Shown: positions 1 to 6,798, counted from the first letter of the stretch. The stretch is 8,050 bases of DNA from Bacteroidales bacterium (GCA_017647065.1 JAGCLI010000058.1:1-8050); one strand, 5' to 3'. Numbers and translations are program-made. The notes: a model not told the origin generated them from the letters alone.

Positions 1-145
1 CCGCCAGTGCCTCGATGTGCATGGAGCCTCCGCCGATGTCCTCGTTCTCGATGACGTGCGCCATGTTGTTGTCCAGCACACGCCATCCGTCCTCCTTGGC
101 ATCCGCTTCCCCGTCGTACAGGTTCTTGTACAGGTTGTTCCAACA
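1..145 (-). CDS. GC-rich coding fragment, product unrecognised, cut at both ends
   Basis: Read on the minus strand from 145 down to 2, an open frame of 48 codons has G or C in the third position in about 41 of the 47 codons after the first. That is strong coding bias towards GC, unlike every other gene here. The peptide includes WNNLYKNLYDGEADAKEDGW and IENEDIGGGSMHIEALA. I do not recognise the family. The frame is cut by the window edge at its 3' side. At its 5' side it meets an in-frame TGA (146-148), with no start codon before the first ATG (62-64), about 27 codons in. The 5' end therefore looks truncated rather than natural. The direct repeat gtacaggtt (116-124 and 128-136) encodes a repeated N-L-Y-K/D pattern. 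The opposite frame (2-166, plus) is also open but has weaker codon bias. That the piece is coding is fairly likely; its identity is unknown. Confidence 0.4.
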
Positions 146-194
146 TCAATGGAATGGAATAAATAATCCAACCAAAGATTCATAAAAACAAATA

Positions 195-228
195 GGGAAA
201 TCCTCAAAGGGTTTCCCTTTTTTATTTT
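195..228 (+). terminator. Rho-independent terminator
   Basis: A 9-bp stem (195-203 with 209-217, one T·G wobble) closes a TCAAA loop and is followed directly by TTTTTTATTTT. This is a textbook intrinsic terminator on the plus strand. No complete plus-strand gene precedes it in the window. A short frame ending in TAA at 183-185, just before the stem, could be the last codons of a lost upstream gene whose body has been replaced by the GC-rich segment. That last point is inference. Confidence 0.8.
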
Positions 229-237
229 AAGGGGAAA

Positions 238-311
238 ATGTGAAAATTTGCTCAAAAATAAGGCGGATTATGTGAAAAAAAGATATAAAAACATAAGGGA
301 TTATGTGAAAA
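238..311 (+). repeat. Three spaced ATGTGAAAA repeats upstream of the ATPase gene
   Basis: ATGTGAAAA occurs at 238-246, 270-278 and 303-311. The second and third copies extend to GGATTATGTGAAAA (265-278 and 298-311). Starts are 32 and 33 bases apart, roughly three helical turns, all on the same strand, and the last copy ends four bases before the -7 promoter element. This arrangement suggests tandem protein-binding sites, but AT-rich leader sequence can also produce such repeats and no regulator is known here. Confidence 0.45.
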
Positions 312-315
312 TGAT

Positions 316-323
316 TATCTTTG
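316..323 (+). promoter_or_regulatory. Bacteroidota-type -7 element of the ATPase gene
   Basis: TATCTTTG matches the Bacteroidota -7 consensus TAnnTTTG. No TTTG -33 element is present at the usual spacing, so any promoter would have a weak -33 or rely on an activator. The likely start of transcription, around 330, leaves a very short leader before the ATG at 348. Confidence 0.5.
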
Positions 324-347
324 CACTCTCATTAACAAGTGTTTGAT

Positions 348-1691
348 ATGGAAAAGCCACTTAAAAGAAAGATAGATGCTTATTTGGAAGCGTGGAAAGT
401 TAATCCCGAAAAGAAACCTTTAATTGTTAAAGGGGCTCGTCAAATCGGTAAAACTCATTCAATAGAACTATTTGCCAAACGAAATTATGCAAGTGTTATT
501 CAAATTAACTTTGTAGAGCAAACGAAATATCGCAAGATTTTTAATGATGGCTTTGAAGTTGATGAAATAATCAAAAACATATCTTTGTTAAATCCTAAAT
601 TTAAATTTATTCCTAATGAAACAATAATATTTTTTGACGAATTGCAAGCGTATCCTAATTGTGCTACCTCATTAAAGTTTTTTAAAATAGATGGCAGGTT
701 TGATGTTATTTGCTCAGGGTCGTTAATGGGAATAAATTATCGTGAAATAGAATCAAACAGTGTAGGATATAAAGAAGATTATGAAATGTTTTCTATGGAT
801 TTTGAGGAGTTTTTATGGGCAAAAGGTTATGACGAAGAATTTATAGAAGGACTTTATCAAAATATGTTGAATGTTAAGCCTCTTGCAACTTTGCAAATGG
901 AAGTTCTTTTTGGACTTTTTAGAGATTATGTTACAATAGGCGGAATGCCAGAGGTGGTTAATGCTTACATAAAAAATAAAAATTTCAGCGGAACTTTGAC
1001 AATACAAAAGCAGCTCTTGAAAGACTATGAAGAAGATATTACAAAATATGTAGAAGGTTTGGATAAAGCAAAAGTAAAAGCGGTTTACAATCACATTTCT
1101 ACTTTTTTAGCAAAAGAAAATAAACGCTTTCAAATAACAAAGATAGGGCGTAATGCACGAAATAGAGATTACATAGGCTGTGTGGAATGGTTGGCAGATG
1201 CAGGCGTGATAAACATTTGTTATTGTATGAACTACCCCGAACTACCCTTAAAAGGCAATTATGATTCCAAACTCTATAAAATATACTTCAAAGATACAGG
1301 ACTTTTAATAGCCTCATTAGACGAAGAAGCACAAGAAGACTTGCGAGCAAACAAAAATTTTGGGACATATAAAGGCGCAATATACGAAAATATAGTAGGA
1401 GATATGCTTGTAAAGCAAGGCTATCAACTATATTACTACAATAGCGATAAGCCATCACTTGAAATGGATTTCTTTATACGAGATGCAAATACACTTATTC
1501 CGATAGAAGTAAAAGCAAATGACGGAGCAACACCTTCAATGAACAAATTGATAAAAGAAGATAAATATCCCGATGTAAAATATGGTATTAAATTAGGATA
1601 TAAGAATATAGGATTCAATGGAAACTTCTATACCTTTCCATATTTCTTAACATTTTTGTTGAAAAGATTTCTTTCAGAAAAGAAGAAATAA
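348..1691 (+). CDS. AAA-family ATPase with DUF4143-type C-terminal domain
   Basis: This is a P-loop ATPase of the AAA_14/DUF4143 type, widespread in anaerobic Bacteroidota and often in multiple copies. The cellular role is not established. Residue numbers here count from the GTG at 339. They show Walker A GARQIGKT (32-39), Walker B TIIFFDE (95-101), a sensor-like CSGSLMG (125-131) and a conserved GGMPEVV (201-207). The C-terminal third has PD-(D/E)XK-nuclease-like residues: E350 in GAIYENIV, D377 in EMDFF, and E390/K392 in PIEVKA. Whether it cuts nucleic acid is unknown. I prefer the ATG at 348 because family members begin close to EKPLKRKIDAYL; the GTG at 339 would add three residues. At about 447 residues it looks full length and intact. 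It is a single gene with its own apparent promoter and an AT-rich gap after it. No toxin, transposase or restriction partner adjoins it. It is AT-rich like its neighbours, so recent transfer is not indicated. Confidence 0.88.
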   Translation: MEKPLKRKIDAYLEAWKVNPEKKPLIVKGARQIGKTHSIELFAKRNYASVIQINFVEQTKYRKIFNDGFEVDEIIKNISLLNPKFKFIPNETIIFFDELQAYPNCATSLKFFKIDGRFDVICSGSLMGINYREIESNSVGYKEDYEMFSMDFEEFLWAKGYDEEFIEGLYQNMLNVKPLATLQMEVLFGLFRDYVTIGGMPEVVNAYIKNKNFSGTLTIQKQLLKDYEEDITKYVEGLDKAKVKAVYNHISTFLAKENKRFQITKIGRNARNRDYIGCVEWLADAGVINICYCMNYPELPLKGNYDSKLYKIYFKDTGLLIASLDEEAQEDLRANKNFGTYKGAIYENIVGDMLVKQGYQLYYYNSDKPSLEMDFFIRDANTLIPIEVKANDGATPSMNKLIKEDKYPDVKYGIKLGYKNIGFNGNFYTFPYFLTFLLKRFLSEKKK

Positions 1692-1722
1692 CAAATCACA
1701 GAAATTAAACTTTGTTTTATTA

Positions 1723-1768
1723 AATTCTTTCTTTGTTTTAAGAAAATGATTTAAAGAATTAAATTTTT
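1723..1768 (+). terminator. Weak candidate terminator after the ATPase gene
   Basis: AATTCTTT (1723-1730) and AAAGAATT (1753-1760) form an 8-bp inverted repeat, extendable by about three pairs past one mismatch, and are followed by AAATTTTT. The stem has only one G-C pair and a long loop, so it would be unstable. It is listed because nothing better lies between the two genes. Confidence 0.25.
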
Positions 1769-1866
1769 AGACTTTTCAACAATTAGAACCTATACAAAAT
1801 AAGGGTTTTTAAAAAGATGTTAATAAGTTAAGATTAGAGGACGTCATAAAGTATAAATCTTATTTG

Positions 1867-1874
1867 TAAATTTG
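1867..1874 (+). promoter_or_regulatory. Bacteroidota-type -7 element of nrdJ
   Basis: TAAATTTG matches TAnnTTTG and lies 20 bases before the ATG at 1895. No TTTG is found about 19 bases further upstream, so the -33 element is poor. The position fits a short leader of roughly 10-15 bases and supports the upstream start codon for nrdJ. Confidence 0.5.
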
Positions 1875-1894
1875 CTTTCTAAAAATTTAGAATT

Positions 1895-4543
1895 ATGGAA
1901 TGGCTTTTGTTTCAAAAAGAAGAAGAAAATGAAAAGACTCTAAATGCAGAATCGCTTTTGAGTGAAGCAATTATGGAACAAAGACCTAAAGAAAAGGATA
2001 ATAAACAATTTGATAAAGAAGATAATATGTCAAAAGATGTTTTAGAAAGAGAAGATATTGTAAAGTCATCGTCAGAGTACTTTAAAGGAGATGCTTTGGC
2101 AGCTGACGTGTGGGTAAATAAATATGCGTTGAGAGATGGTGAAAAGATTTATGAGCTTAATCCTGATCAAATGCACAGACGTTTAGCAAAGGAATTTGCT
2201 CGTATTGAAAATAAGTATGAAAATCCGCTTTCAGAACAAGAAATCTATGAATTACTTAAAGATTTCAAATACATAATTCCACAAGGAAGCCCAATGTCAG
2301 GTATAGGAAATGACTTTCAAGTGGTTTCTTTATCGAATTGTTTTGTGATTGGTAATTCTGAAAATTCAGATTCTTATGGTGGAATCTTAAAAATTGATGA
2401 AGAGCAAGTTCAATTGATGAAAAGAAGGGGCGGAGTAGGACATGATCTTTCTCATATTAGACCAAAATTCTCTCCTGTTAAAAACTCGGCTCTTACTTCA
2501 ACAGGTATTGTTCCTTTTATGGAAAGATATTCCAACACAACTAAAGAAGTTGCACAAGGAGGTCGTAGAGGTGCTTTGATGTTATCAATATCAATTAAGC
2601 ACCCTGACGCAGAAGATTTCATTGATGCAAAGATGGAACAAGGAAAGATAACAGGAGCAAATGTTTCTGTTAGAATAGACGATGAATTTATGCGTTGTGT
2701 TGTAAGCGGAAAGCCATACAAACAACAATATCCTATTGATTCTAAAAATCCTTCTGTTGTAAAAGAAATAGATGCGAGAGCATTGTGGAAAAAGATTATC
2801 AAAAACGCATGGCAAAGTGCAGAGCCAGGAGTCTTGTTTTGGGATACAATAATCCGTGAATCTGTTGCTGATAGTTATGCTTCTTTTGGTTTTAAAACTA
2901 TTTCTACAAATCCTTGTGGAGAAATACCATTGTGCGCATACGATAGTTGTCGTTTATTAGCAATTAACCTATATTCATACGTTAAGAATCCGTTTACCGA
3001 TAAGGCAGAGTTTGATTTTGAATTATTTTCTGAACATGTTCAAAAGGGACAAAAGCTTATGGACGACCTTATCGATTTAGAAATTGAGAAGATTGAGAAA
3101 ATATTAGAAAAAATAGAGTCTGACCCTGAGGATGATGAAATAAAGAGAGTTGAAAAGAATCTTTGGTTGAATATTAAGTTGAAATGCTTAGAAGGAAGAC
3201 GTACAGGATTTGGAATAACAGCCGAAGGGGATATGTTAGCTGCGATGGGATTAACATACGGTAGTGATCAGGCGATAGATTTCTCGGTTGAGGTTCACAA
3301 AACCTTAGCTTGCTCAGCTTATCGTTCATCATCTTTAATGGCAAGAGATAGAGGTTCGTTCCCAATCTATGATTCAAAATTAGAAAAGAATAATCCATTT
3401 ATTCAAAGATTAAAATCCGTAGATGCAGATTTATATAAAATGATGTTAGAACACGGAAGAAGAAATATTGCATTGCTTACAATAGCTCCAACAGGTAGTG
3501 TGAGTATATGCACTCAAACATCTTCTGGAATAGAACCTGCATTCTTGGTTTCTTATAAACGTAGAAGAAAAGTAAATCCAAATGACAGTAATGCAACTAT
3601 TTCATTCTACGATAAAGAAGGACAAGCTTGGGAAGAATATAATGTATTGCATCATAAATTTGCTGTATGGGCAGAAATAAACGGATATGATGTGAAATCA
3701 TTAGAAAAACTTCCTGAGGCTAAATTGCAAGAAATTATAGCTTTATCACCATATAACAATGCAACTGCAAACAATATTAATTGGGTTAATAAAGTGAAGA
3801 TGCAGGGTGCAATACAAAAATGGGTTGATCATTCAATTTCTGTAACAGTTAATATTCCTAAGGAAACAACAGAAGAAGTAGTTGCTCAAATTTATCAAAC
3901 TGCATGGGAATCTGGTTGCAAGGGAATGACTATTTATAGAGATGGTTCAAGAGATGGAGTGTTGGTTTCTCATTCTACAAAAGAAACTTCGTCTTTTACA
4001 GAAACAAAAGCTCCTAAACGTCCTAAAAAATTAGACGCAGAGATAATTCGCTTCCAAAATGACAAAGAAAAATGGATTGCAGTAGTTGGATTATACGAAG
4101 GAAGACCTTACGAAATCTTCTCTGGAAAAGCAGAAAACTTCCTATTACCTCCATCGGTTGATAAGGGTTGGGTAATAAGAGTGAAGGAAGGTAATATGCC
4201 TGCAAGATATGACTTCCAATTCCTTGATCAAGACGGATATAAAGTAACAATTGAAGGTTTGTCGCGAATGTTCAAAAAAGAATATTGGAATTACGCAAAA
4301 CTTATTTCTGGAATCCTTCGTCATGGAATGCCAATTCAAAACGTTATAGAATTAGTATCTAAATTAACCTTAGACACTGACACAATCAACACTTGGAAAA
4401 ACGGTATAGCAAGAGCCTTGAAACGTTATGTAAAAGACGGAACAGTGGTAGAGGGAGAAAAATGCCCACAATGTGGTGATGCAATAATATATACAGGAGG
4501 CTGTAAGCAATGTGCTTCTTGTGGTTGGAGCAAATGTAGTTAG
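1895..4543 (+). CDS. nrdJ: Adenosylcobalamin-dependent (class II) ribonucleotide reductase
   Basis: The enzyme reduces ribonucleotides to deoxyribonucleotides in the cytoplasm. It uses adenosylcobalamin to make the active-site thiyl radical and needs no small subunit or oxygen. Key residues are visible: first redox cysteine C149 in LSNC, radical cysteine C341 within N339-P-C-G-E343, and second redox cysteine C352. The 11-residue spacing from C341 to C352 matches class II enzymes. APTGSVS (531-537) is the conserved substrate phosphate-binding loop. ERYSNTTKEVAQGGRRG (210-226) is also typical. A TSCPD-like region (about 710-845) precedes a cysteine-rich tail (C857, C860, C870, C873, C876, C881) that probably re-reduces the active site or binds zinc. 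I see no ATP-cone. The 882 residues are near the family length plus a charged N-terminal extension. A start at ATG 2027 (residue 45, MSKDVLERED) would fit homologues better, but the promoter position favours 1895. Transcription may continue into the next gene, 26 bases away. Confidence 0.95.
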   Translation: MEWLLFQKEEENEKTLNAESLLSEAIMEQRPKEKDNKQFDKEDNMSKDVLEREDIVKSSSEYFKGDALAADVWVNKYALRDGEKIYELNPDQMHRRLAKEFARIENKYENPLSEQEIYELLKDFKYIIPQGSPMSGIGNDFQVVSLSNCFVIGNSENSDSYGGILKIDEEQVQLMKRRGGVGHDLSHIRPKFSPVKNSALTSTGIVPFMERYSNTTKEVAQGGRRGALMLSISIKHPDAEDFIDAKMEQGKITGANVSVRIDDEFMRCVVSGKPYKQQYPIDSKNPSVVKEIDARALWKKIIKNAWQSAEPGVLFWDTIIRESVADSYASFGFKTISTNPCGEIPLCAYDSCRLLAINLYSYVKNPFTDKAEFDFELFSEHVQKGQKLMDDLIDLEIEKIEKILEKIESDPEDDEIKRVEKNLWLNIKLKCLEGRRTGFGITAEGDMLAAMGLTYGSDQAIDFSVEVHKTLACSAYRSSSLMARDRGSFPIYDSKLEKNNPFIQRLKSVDADLYKMMLEHGRRNIALLTIAPTGSVSICTQTSSGIEPAFLVSYKRRRKVNPNDSNATISFYDKEGQAWEEYNVLHHKFAVWAEINGYDVKSLEKLPEAKLQEIIALSPYNNATANNINWVNKVKMQGAIQKWVDHSISVTVNIPKETTEEVVAQIYQTAWESGCKGMTIYRDGSRDGVLVSHSTKETSSFTETKAPKRPKKLDAEIIRFQNDKEKWIAVVGLYEGRPYEIFSGKAENFLLPPSVDKGWVIRVKEGNMPARYDFQFLDQDGYKVTIEGLSRMFKKEYWNYAKLISGILRHGMPIQNVIELVSKLTLDTDTINTWKNGIARALKRYVKDGTVVEGEKCPQCGDAIIYTGGCKQCASCGWSKCS

Positions 4544-4556
4544 GAAATTATAATTC

Positions 4557-4615
4557 AAAAAAGCATAAGATGAAATATAAAACGCTGTTTTTAATATTTT
4601 GTCTTATGCTTTTTT
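4557..4615 (+). promoter_or_regulatory. Long hairpin covering the start codon of the barrel-protein gene
   Basis: Bases 4557-4582 pair with 4590-4615 around a 7-base loop (4583-4589). Twenty-five of 26 positions pair, with two G·U wobbles at the start codon (T4571·G4601, G4572·T4600) and one A/A mismatch (4579/4593). The outer 14 pairs are perfect (AAAAAAGCATAAGA with TCTTATGCTTTTTT). The ATG at 4570-4572 is inside the stem. The right arm ends in six T, so the structure resembles both a translation-blocking hairpin and an attenuating terminator after nrdJ. The pairing is seen directly; the function is inferred. Confidence 0.6.
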
Positions 4616-6555
4616 CATATCCGTTGTTTTCACAAACAACAAATGATTTTATTCAAAGCAGGATAAAACAAATAGAGGATATGGAGATTTCTTCTGAGGC
4701 AAAAGAAGAATTAATAGAACAACTCTACTCCTTAAAGTCAAATCCACTTAATTTAAATTCTGCAAAACAAGCCGATTTACAACTCTTAGGCTTAGATGAT
4801 TTTCAGATTTTTTCGCTTCAACACTATATAAGAGAAACAGGAGAGTTGAAAAGTATATATGAATTATCATTTATCAATGGCTTTGCAAAGGAGCAAATAG
4901 ATGAAATAAAAGATTTTATATGTGTAAAGCCAATTGATTGGAAACCTTCTCTTCGATTAGACTCTATTTTCACAAAAGCAAATCACGAAATCCGTACACA
5001 ATATAAACAAGTATTAGAAAAATCAAAAGGTTATCTAAGAGAAGATAGAGATAAAAAAGGCTATAAAGGTCAGCCTTTTGCTTCACAGATTAGGTATAAG
5101 TTTAATTATTTTGATAGATTGGAATTTTCCTTTGTAGGAGATAAAGATGCAGGAGAGCCTTCCTTTGTGGATTATTATTCAATGCAATTCACAATAAGAG
5201 AAATAGGTGTTTTGAAACAACTAACATTAGGGGATTATCGTCTAAACTTTGGAGAAGGATTGGCAATAGGGCAAGGATTTTCACTTTCCTATTTAAATAA
5301 TGATGCAACCTTAAAAAACAAAAATTTTGGTATAAAACCACATAATTCAAGCACAGAATATGGCTATAATAGAGGCGTTGCAACAAATATAAGATTAAAG
5401 AATACTGATCTTTTCTTATTTGCAAGTATGGATAAGATAGATTATTCGGGAAGTATTCTTACAACGGGCTTGCATAGAACGGAATCGGAACTTTTGAAAA
5501 AAGATTCCAACCTTGCAAGAATGATAGGAGGGCATTTAAACTATGAAAATAAAGGCTTGCAATTAGGAACAACCCTTCTTTATTACGATTACGCAGACTC
5601 AATAAAGCATTCCTTGCAAGAATATCAACAATATTACTTCTCAGGCAAACAAAATAGTGTAATTTCGGCTAATGCGTCCTATCTTTACAAAAGAATTAGA
5701 TTATTTACAGAGGTCTCAATGAGTCAAAATAAAGCTACTGCCTCAATATTAGGCTTGCAAATAAATCTTGCTTATAAAACAACGCTTTCAGCCTCAATAA
5801 GAAATTACGAAAAAGATTATCAAAATTTCTATTCCAATGCCTTAGGCGTTCAATCAAAAGTTGCGAACGAACAAGGCTTTAACCTTAATTTTGCTCATAG
5901 AGTAAATCATAAGTTAAGTAACTATATAGCAAACGATTTATTTAAATTTCCATATAAAACCTATATAAGCCAAGAAGGAGCAATGGGATTGAAGATTAGA
6001 GGTGAGATAAATTACAATCCAAATCAAACAACTCATTTGCGATTAACCTATAAGTTCAATAATAGAGAAGAAGATGTAGAAATTGAAAATAAAGAAATTC
6101 TACATTTTAATATACTTCAACAACTTCAACTCTATTTTCAAACCGAGATAACAAACGCCTTACACTTGCATTCAAGAGCAGGTTATTCTCACACCAATAA
6201 TTACGAATCAAATACAAATAATGGTTATTATTTTCTTGTAGAAGGGATATATAAAACAAAAAATTCCCCTTTACAAATCAATTTAAGATACGCATATTTT
6301 GATACAAAAAACTATGATAATCATTTTTCTGTTTACGAATATAACCTCCCGTTGAATTATTCTACAGCTTTATTTTATGATAAAGGACATAGAGCATATT
6401 TGTTCTTGAAAACAAATCTTACAAAGCGTATTGGAATATCTCTTCGTTATGCAATTACACTTTATTCCAATAAAGATGTAATATCATCAGGCAACGATCA
6501 AATCCCTTCTTCGCATAAGCAAGACGTTGGCTTTCAATTATATATAAAACTCTAA
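4570..6555 (+). CDS. Exported helix-hairpin-helix protein with predicted outer-membrane beta-barrel
   Basis: The 661-residue protein starts with a clear signal peptide: K2 and K4, a hydrophobic core LFLIFCLMLF, and a likely cut after S21 before QTT. There is no lipobox. Residues about 30-55 are a charged helix. Residues 59-117 form a ComEA-like helix-hairpin-helix region (NLNSAKQADLQLLGL, then RETGELKSIYELSFINGF). The rest, from about 130 to the end, alternates polar and aromatic residues in many short strands, with periplasmic-turn-like and long polar loop segments, as in outer-membrane barrels. Such proteins are common in Bacteroidota and usually annotated only by the HhH domain; a link to DNA binding or uptake is unproven. 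The start at 4570 is required for an intact signal peptide, since the next ATG (4606) would leave only a stub. It lies 26 bases after nrdJ with no separate promoter seen, so it is probably co-transcribed, with the start-site hairpin modulating expression. Confidence 0.82.
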   Translation: MKYKTLFLIFCLMLFSYPLFSQTTNDFIQSRIKQIEDMEISSEAKEELIEQLYSLKSNPLNLNSAKQADLQLLGLDDFQIFSLQHYIRETGELKSIYELSFINGFAKEQIDEIKDFICVKPIDWKPSLRLDSIFTKANHEIRTQYKQVLEKSKGYLREDRDKKGYKGQPFASQIRYKFNYFDRLEFSFVGDKDAGEPSFVDYYSMQFTIREIGVLKQLTLGDYRLNFGEGLAIGQGFSLSYLNNDATLKNKNFGIKPHNSSTEYGYNRGVATNIRLKNTDLFLFASMDKIDYSGSILTTGLHRTESELLKKDSNLARMIGGHLNYENKGLQLGTTLLYYDYADSIKHSLQEYQQYYFSGKQNSVISANASYLYKRIRLFTEVSMSQNKATASILGLQINLAYKTTLSASIRNYEKDYQNFYSNALGVQSKVANEQGFNLNFAHRVNHKLSNYIANDLFKFPYKTYISQEGAMGLKIRGEINYNPNQTTHLRLTYKFNNREEDVEIENKEILHFNILQQLQLYFQTEITNALHLHSRAGYSHTNNYESNTNNGYYFLVEGIYKTKNSPLQINLRYAYFDTKNYDNHFSVYEYNLPLNYSTALFYDKGHRAYLFLKTNLTKRIGISLRYAITLYSNKDVISSGNDQIPSSHKQDVGFQLYIKL

Positions 6556-6661
6556 GTTTTTGAAAAATTTTTCTTTGCTTTTTTGAATTTTTTCTTTACT
6601 TTTTGTTTAAAAAACAAAGAAAAAAAGGAGAGAATTTTTCAACTCTCTACTTTCAATCAAG
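6556..6661. other. Convergent intergenic region with T-rich tract
   Basis: The barrel-protein gene and the minus-strand tRNA converge here. The plus strand is very T-rich from 6557 to 6604. An A/T hairpin (6600-6608 with 6612-6620, only one G-C pair) lacks a following T tract on the plus strand. No good terminator for the barrel-protein gene is visible, although the T-rich stretch may suffice. The tRNA terminator occupies the right half. Confidence 0.5.
6616..6648 (-). terminator. Intrinsic terminator of tRNA-Leu
   Basis: Read on the minus strand, AGAGAGTT (6648-6641) pairs with AATTCTCT (6636-6629) around a GAAA tetraloop, with one G·U wobble. It is followed by CC and then TTTTTTTCTTT. The hairpin begins 14 bases after the tRNA 3' end, as expected for a monocistronic tRNA. 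The plus strand has no T tract after this stem, so it acts only on the minus strand. Confidence 0.7.
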
Positions 6662-6745
6662 TACCTCTGGCCGGAATCGAACCGGCACGGGTGTTACCCC
6701 ACTAGATTTTGAGTCTAGCGCGTCTACCTATTCCGCCACAGATGC
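6662..6745 (-). tRNA. tRNA-Leu, anticodon CAA
   Basis: The 84-base class II tRNA has acceptor strand GCATCTG (6745-6739), then the conserved leucine D-arm sequence TGGCGGAAT..GGTAGACGCG. A 5-bp anticodon stem CTAGA/TCTAG holds loop CTCAAAA with anticodon CAA (6711-6709), which reads UUG codons. A long variable arm follows (TGGGGTAACACCCGT), then T arm GCCGG-TTCGATT-CCGGC and the 3' acceptor strand CAGAGGT with discriminator A73 (6662). CCA is not encoded. The long variable arm, the D-arm and A73 all fit tRNA-Leu. The acceptor stem has a G1·U72 wobble and an A3/G70 mismatch, which is unusual. It stands alone with its own promoter and terminator. Confidence 0.93.
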
Positions 6746-6767
6746 GTTTGCAACTCAAATTCGTTTG

Positions 6768-6798
6768 CAAAAGTACTACTTTTTTTTTAAGTAGCAAA
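6768..6798 (-). promoter_or_regulatory. Promoter of tRNA-Leu
   Basis: On the minus strand, TTTG (6798-6795) and TACTTTTG (6775-6768) are separated by exactly 19 bases. This matches the Bacteroidota consensus TTTG-N19-TAnnTTTG. It is the best promoter match in the window. Transcription would begin around 6758-6762, giving a leader of about 15 bases before the mature tRNA 5' end at 6745. The 19-base spacer is itself a hairpin-like sequence, CTACTT...AAGTAG around a T run. Confidence 0.75.

Larger units (their letters stand above)
1692..1894. other. AT-rich intergenic region between the ATPase gene and nrdJ
   Basis: This is 203 bases with no credible reading frame. It holds a weak AT-only inverted repeat near its start and the nrdJ -7 element near its end. 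I looked for a cobalamin riboswitch, which often precedes B12-related genes, and found no B12-box-like sequence or GC-rich fold. The middle (about 1770-1860) shows nothing I can name. Confidence 0.6.

Noticed and set aside
2..166. Plus-strand open frame across the GC-rich segment ending at TAA 164-166
   Set aside because: It is the mirror of the minus frame in the same codon register and has weaker third-position bias. It also crosses the composition break.
339..347. GTG at 339 as the ATPase start
   Set aside because: The ATG three codons later begins at the conserved N-terminus and is the more usual start codon. The GTG stays possible.
348..1691. ATPase as part of a defence or toxin system
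   Set aside because: It is a lone gene with no methylase, nuclease, toxin or transposase partner beside it. The PD-(D/E)XK-like end alone does not support that claim.
1692..1894. Possible cobalamin riboswitch before the B12-dependent nrdJ
   Set aside because: No B12-box-like sequence or GC-containing fold is present, and the inferred transcript leader is only about 15 bases.
813..5425. Minus-strand open frames inside the ATPase, nrdJ and barrel-protein genes
   Set aside because: They lie antisense to well-supported genes, lack family features or promoters, and arise from AT-rich codon use.
6600..6620. A/T hairpin after the barrel-protein gene as its terminator
   Set aside because: It has a single G-C pair and is followed by an A run, not a T run, on the plus strand.
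6603..6794. 63-residue plus-strand open frame
   Set aside because: It runs antisense through the tRNA-Leu and its terminator and promoter. Its serine- and threonine-rich middle is just the tRNA complement.
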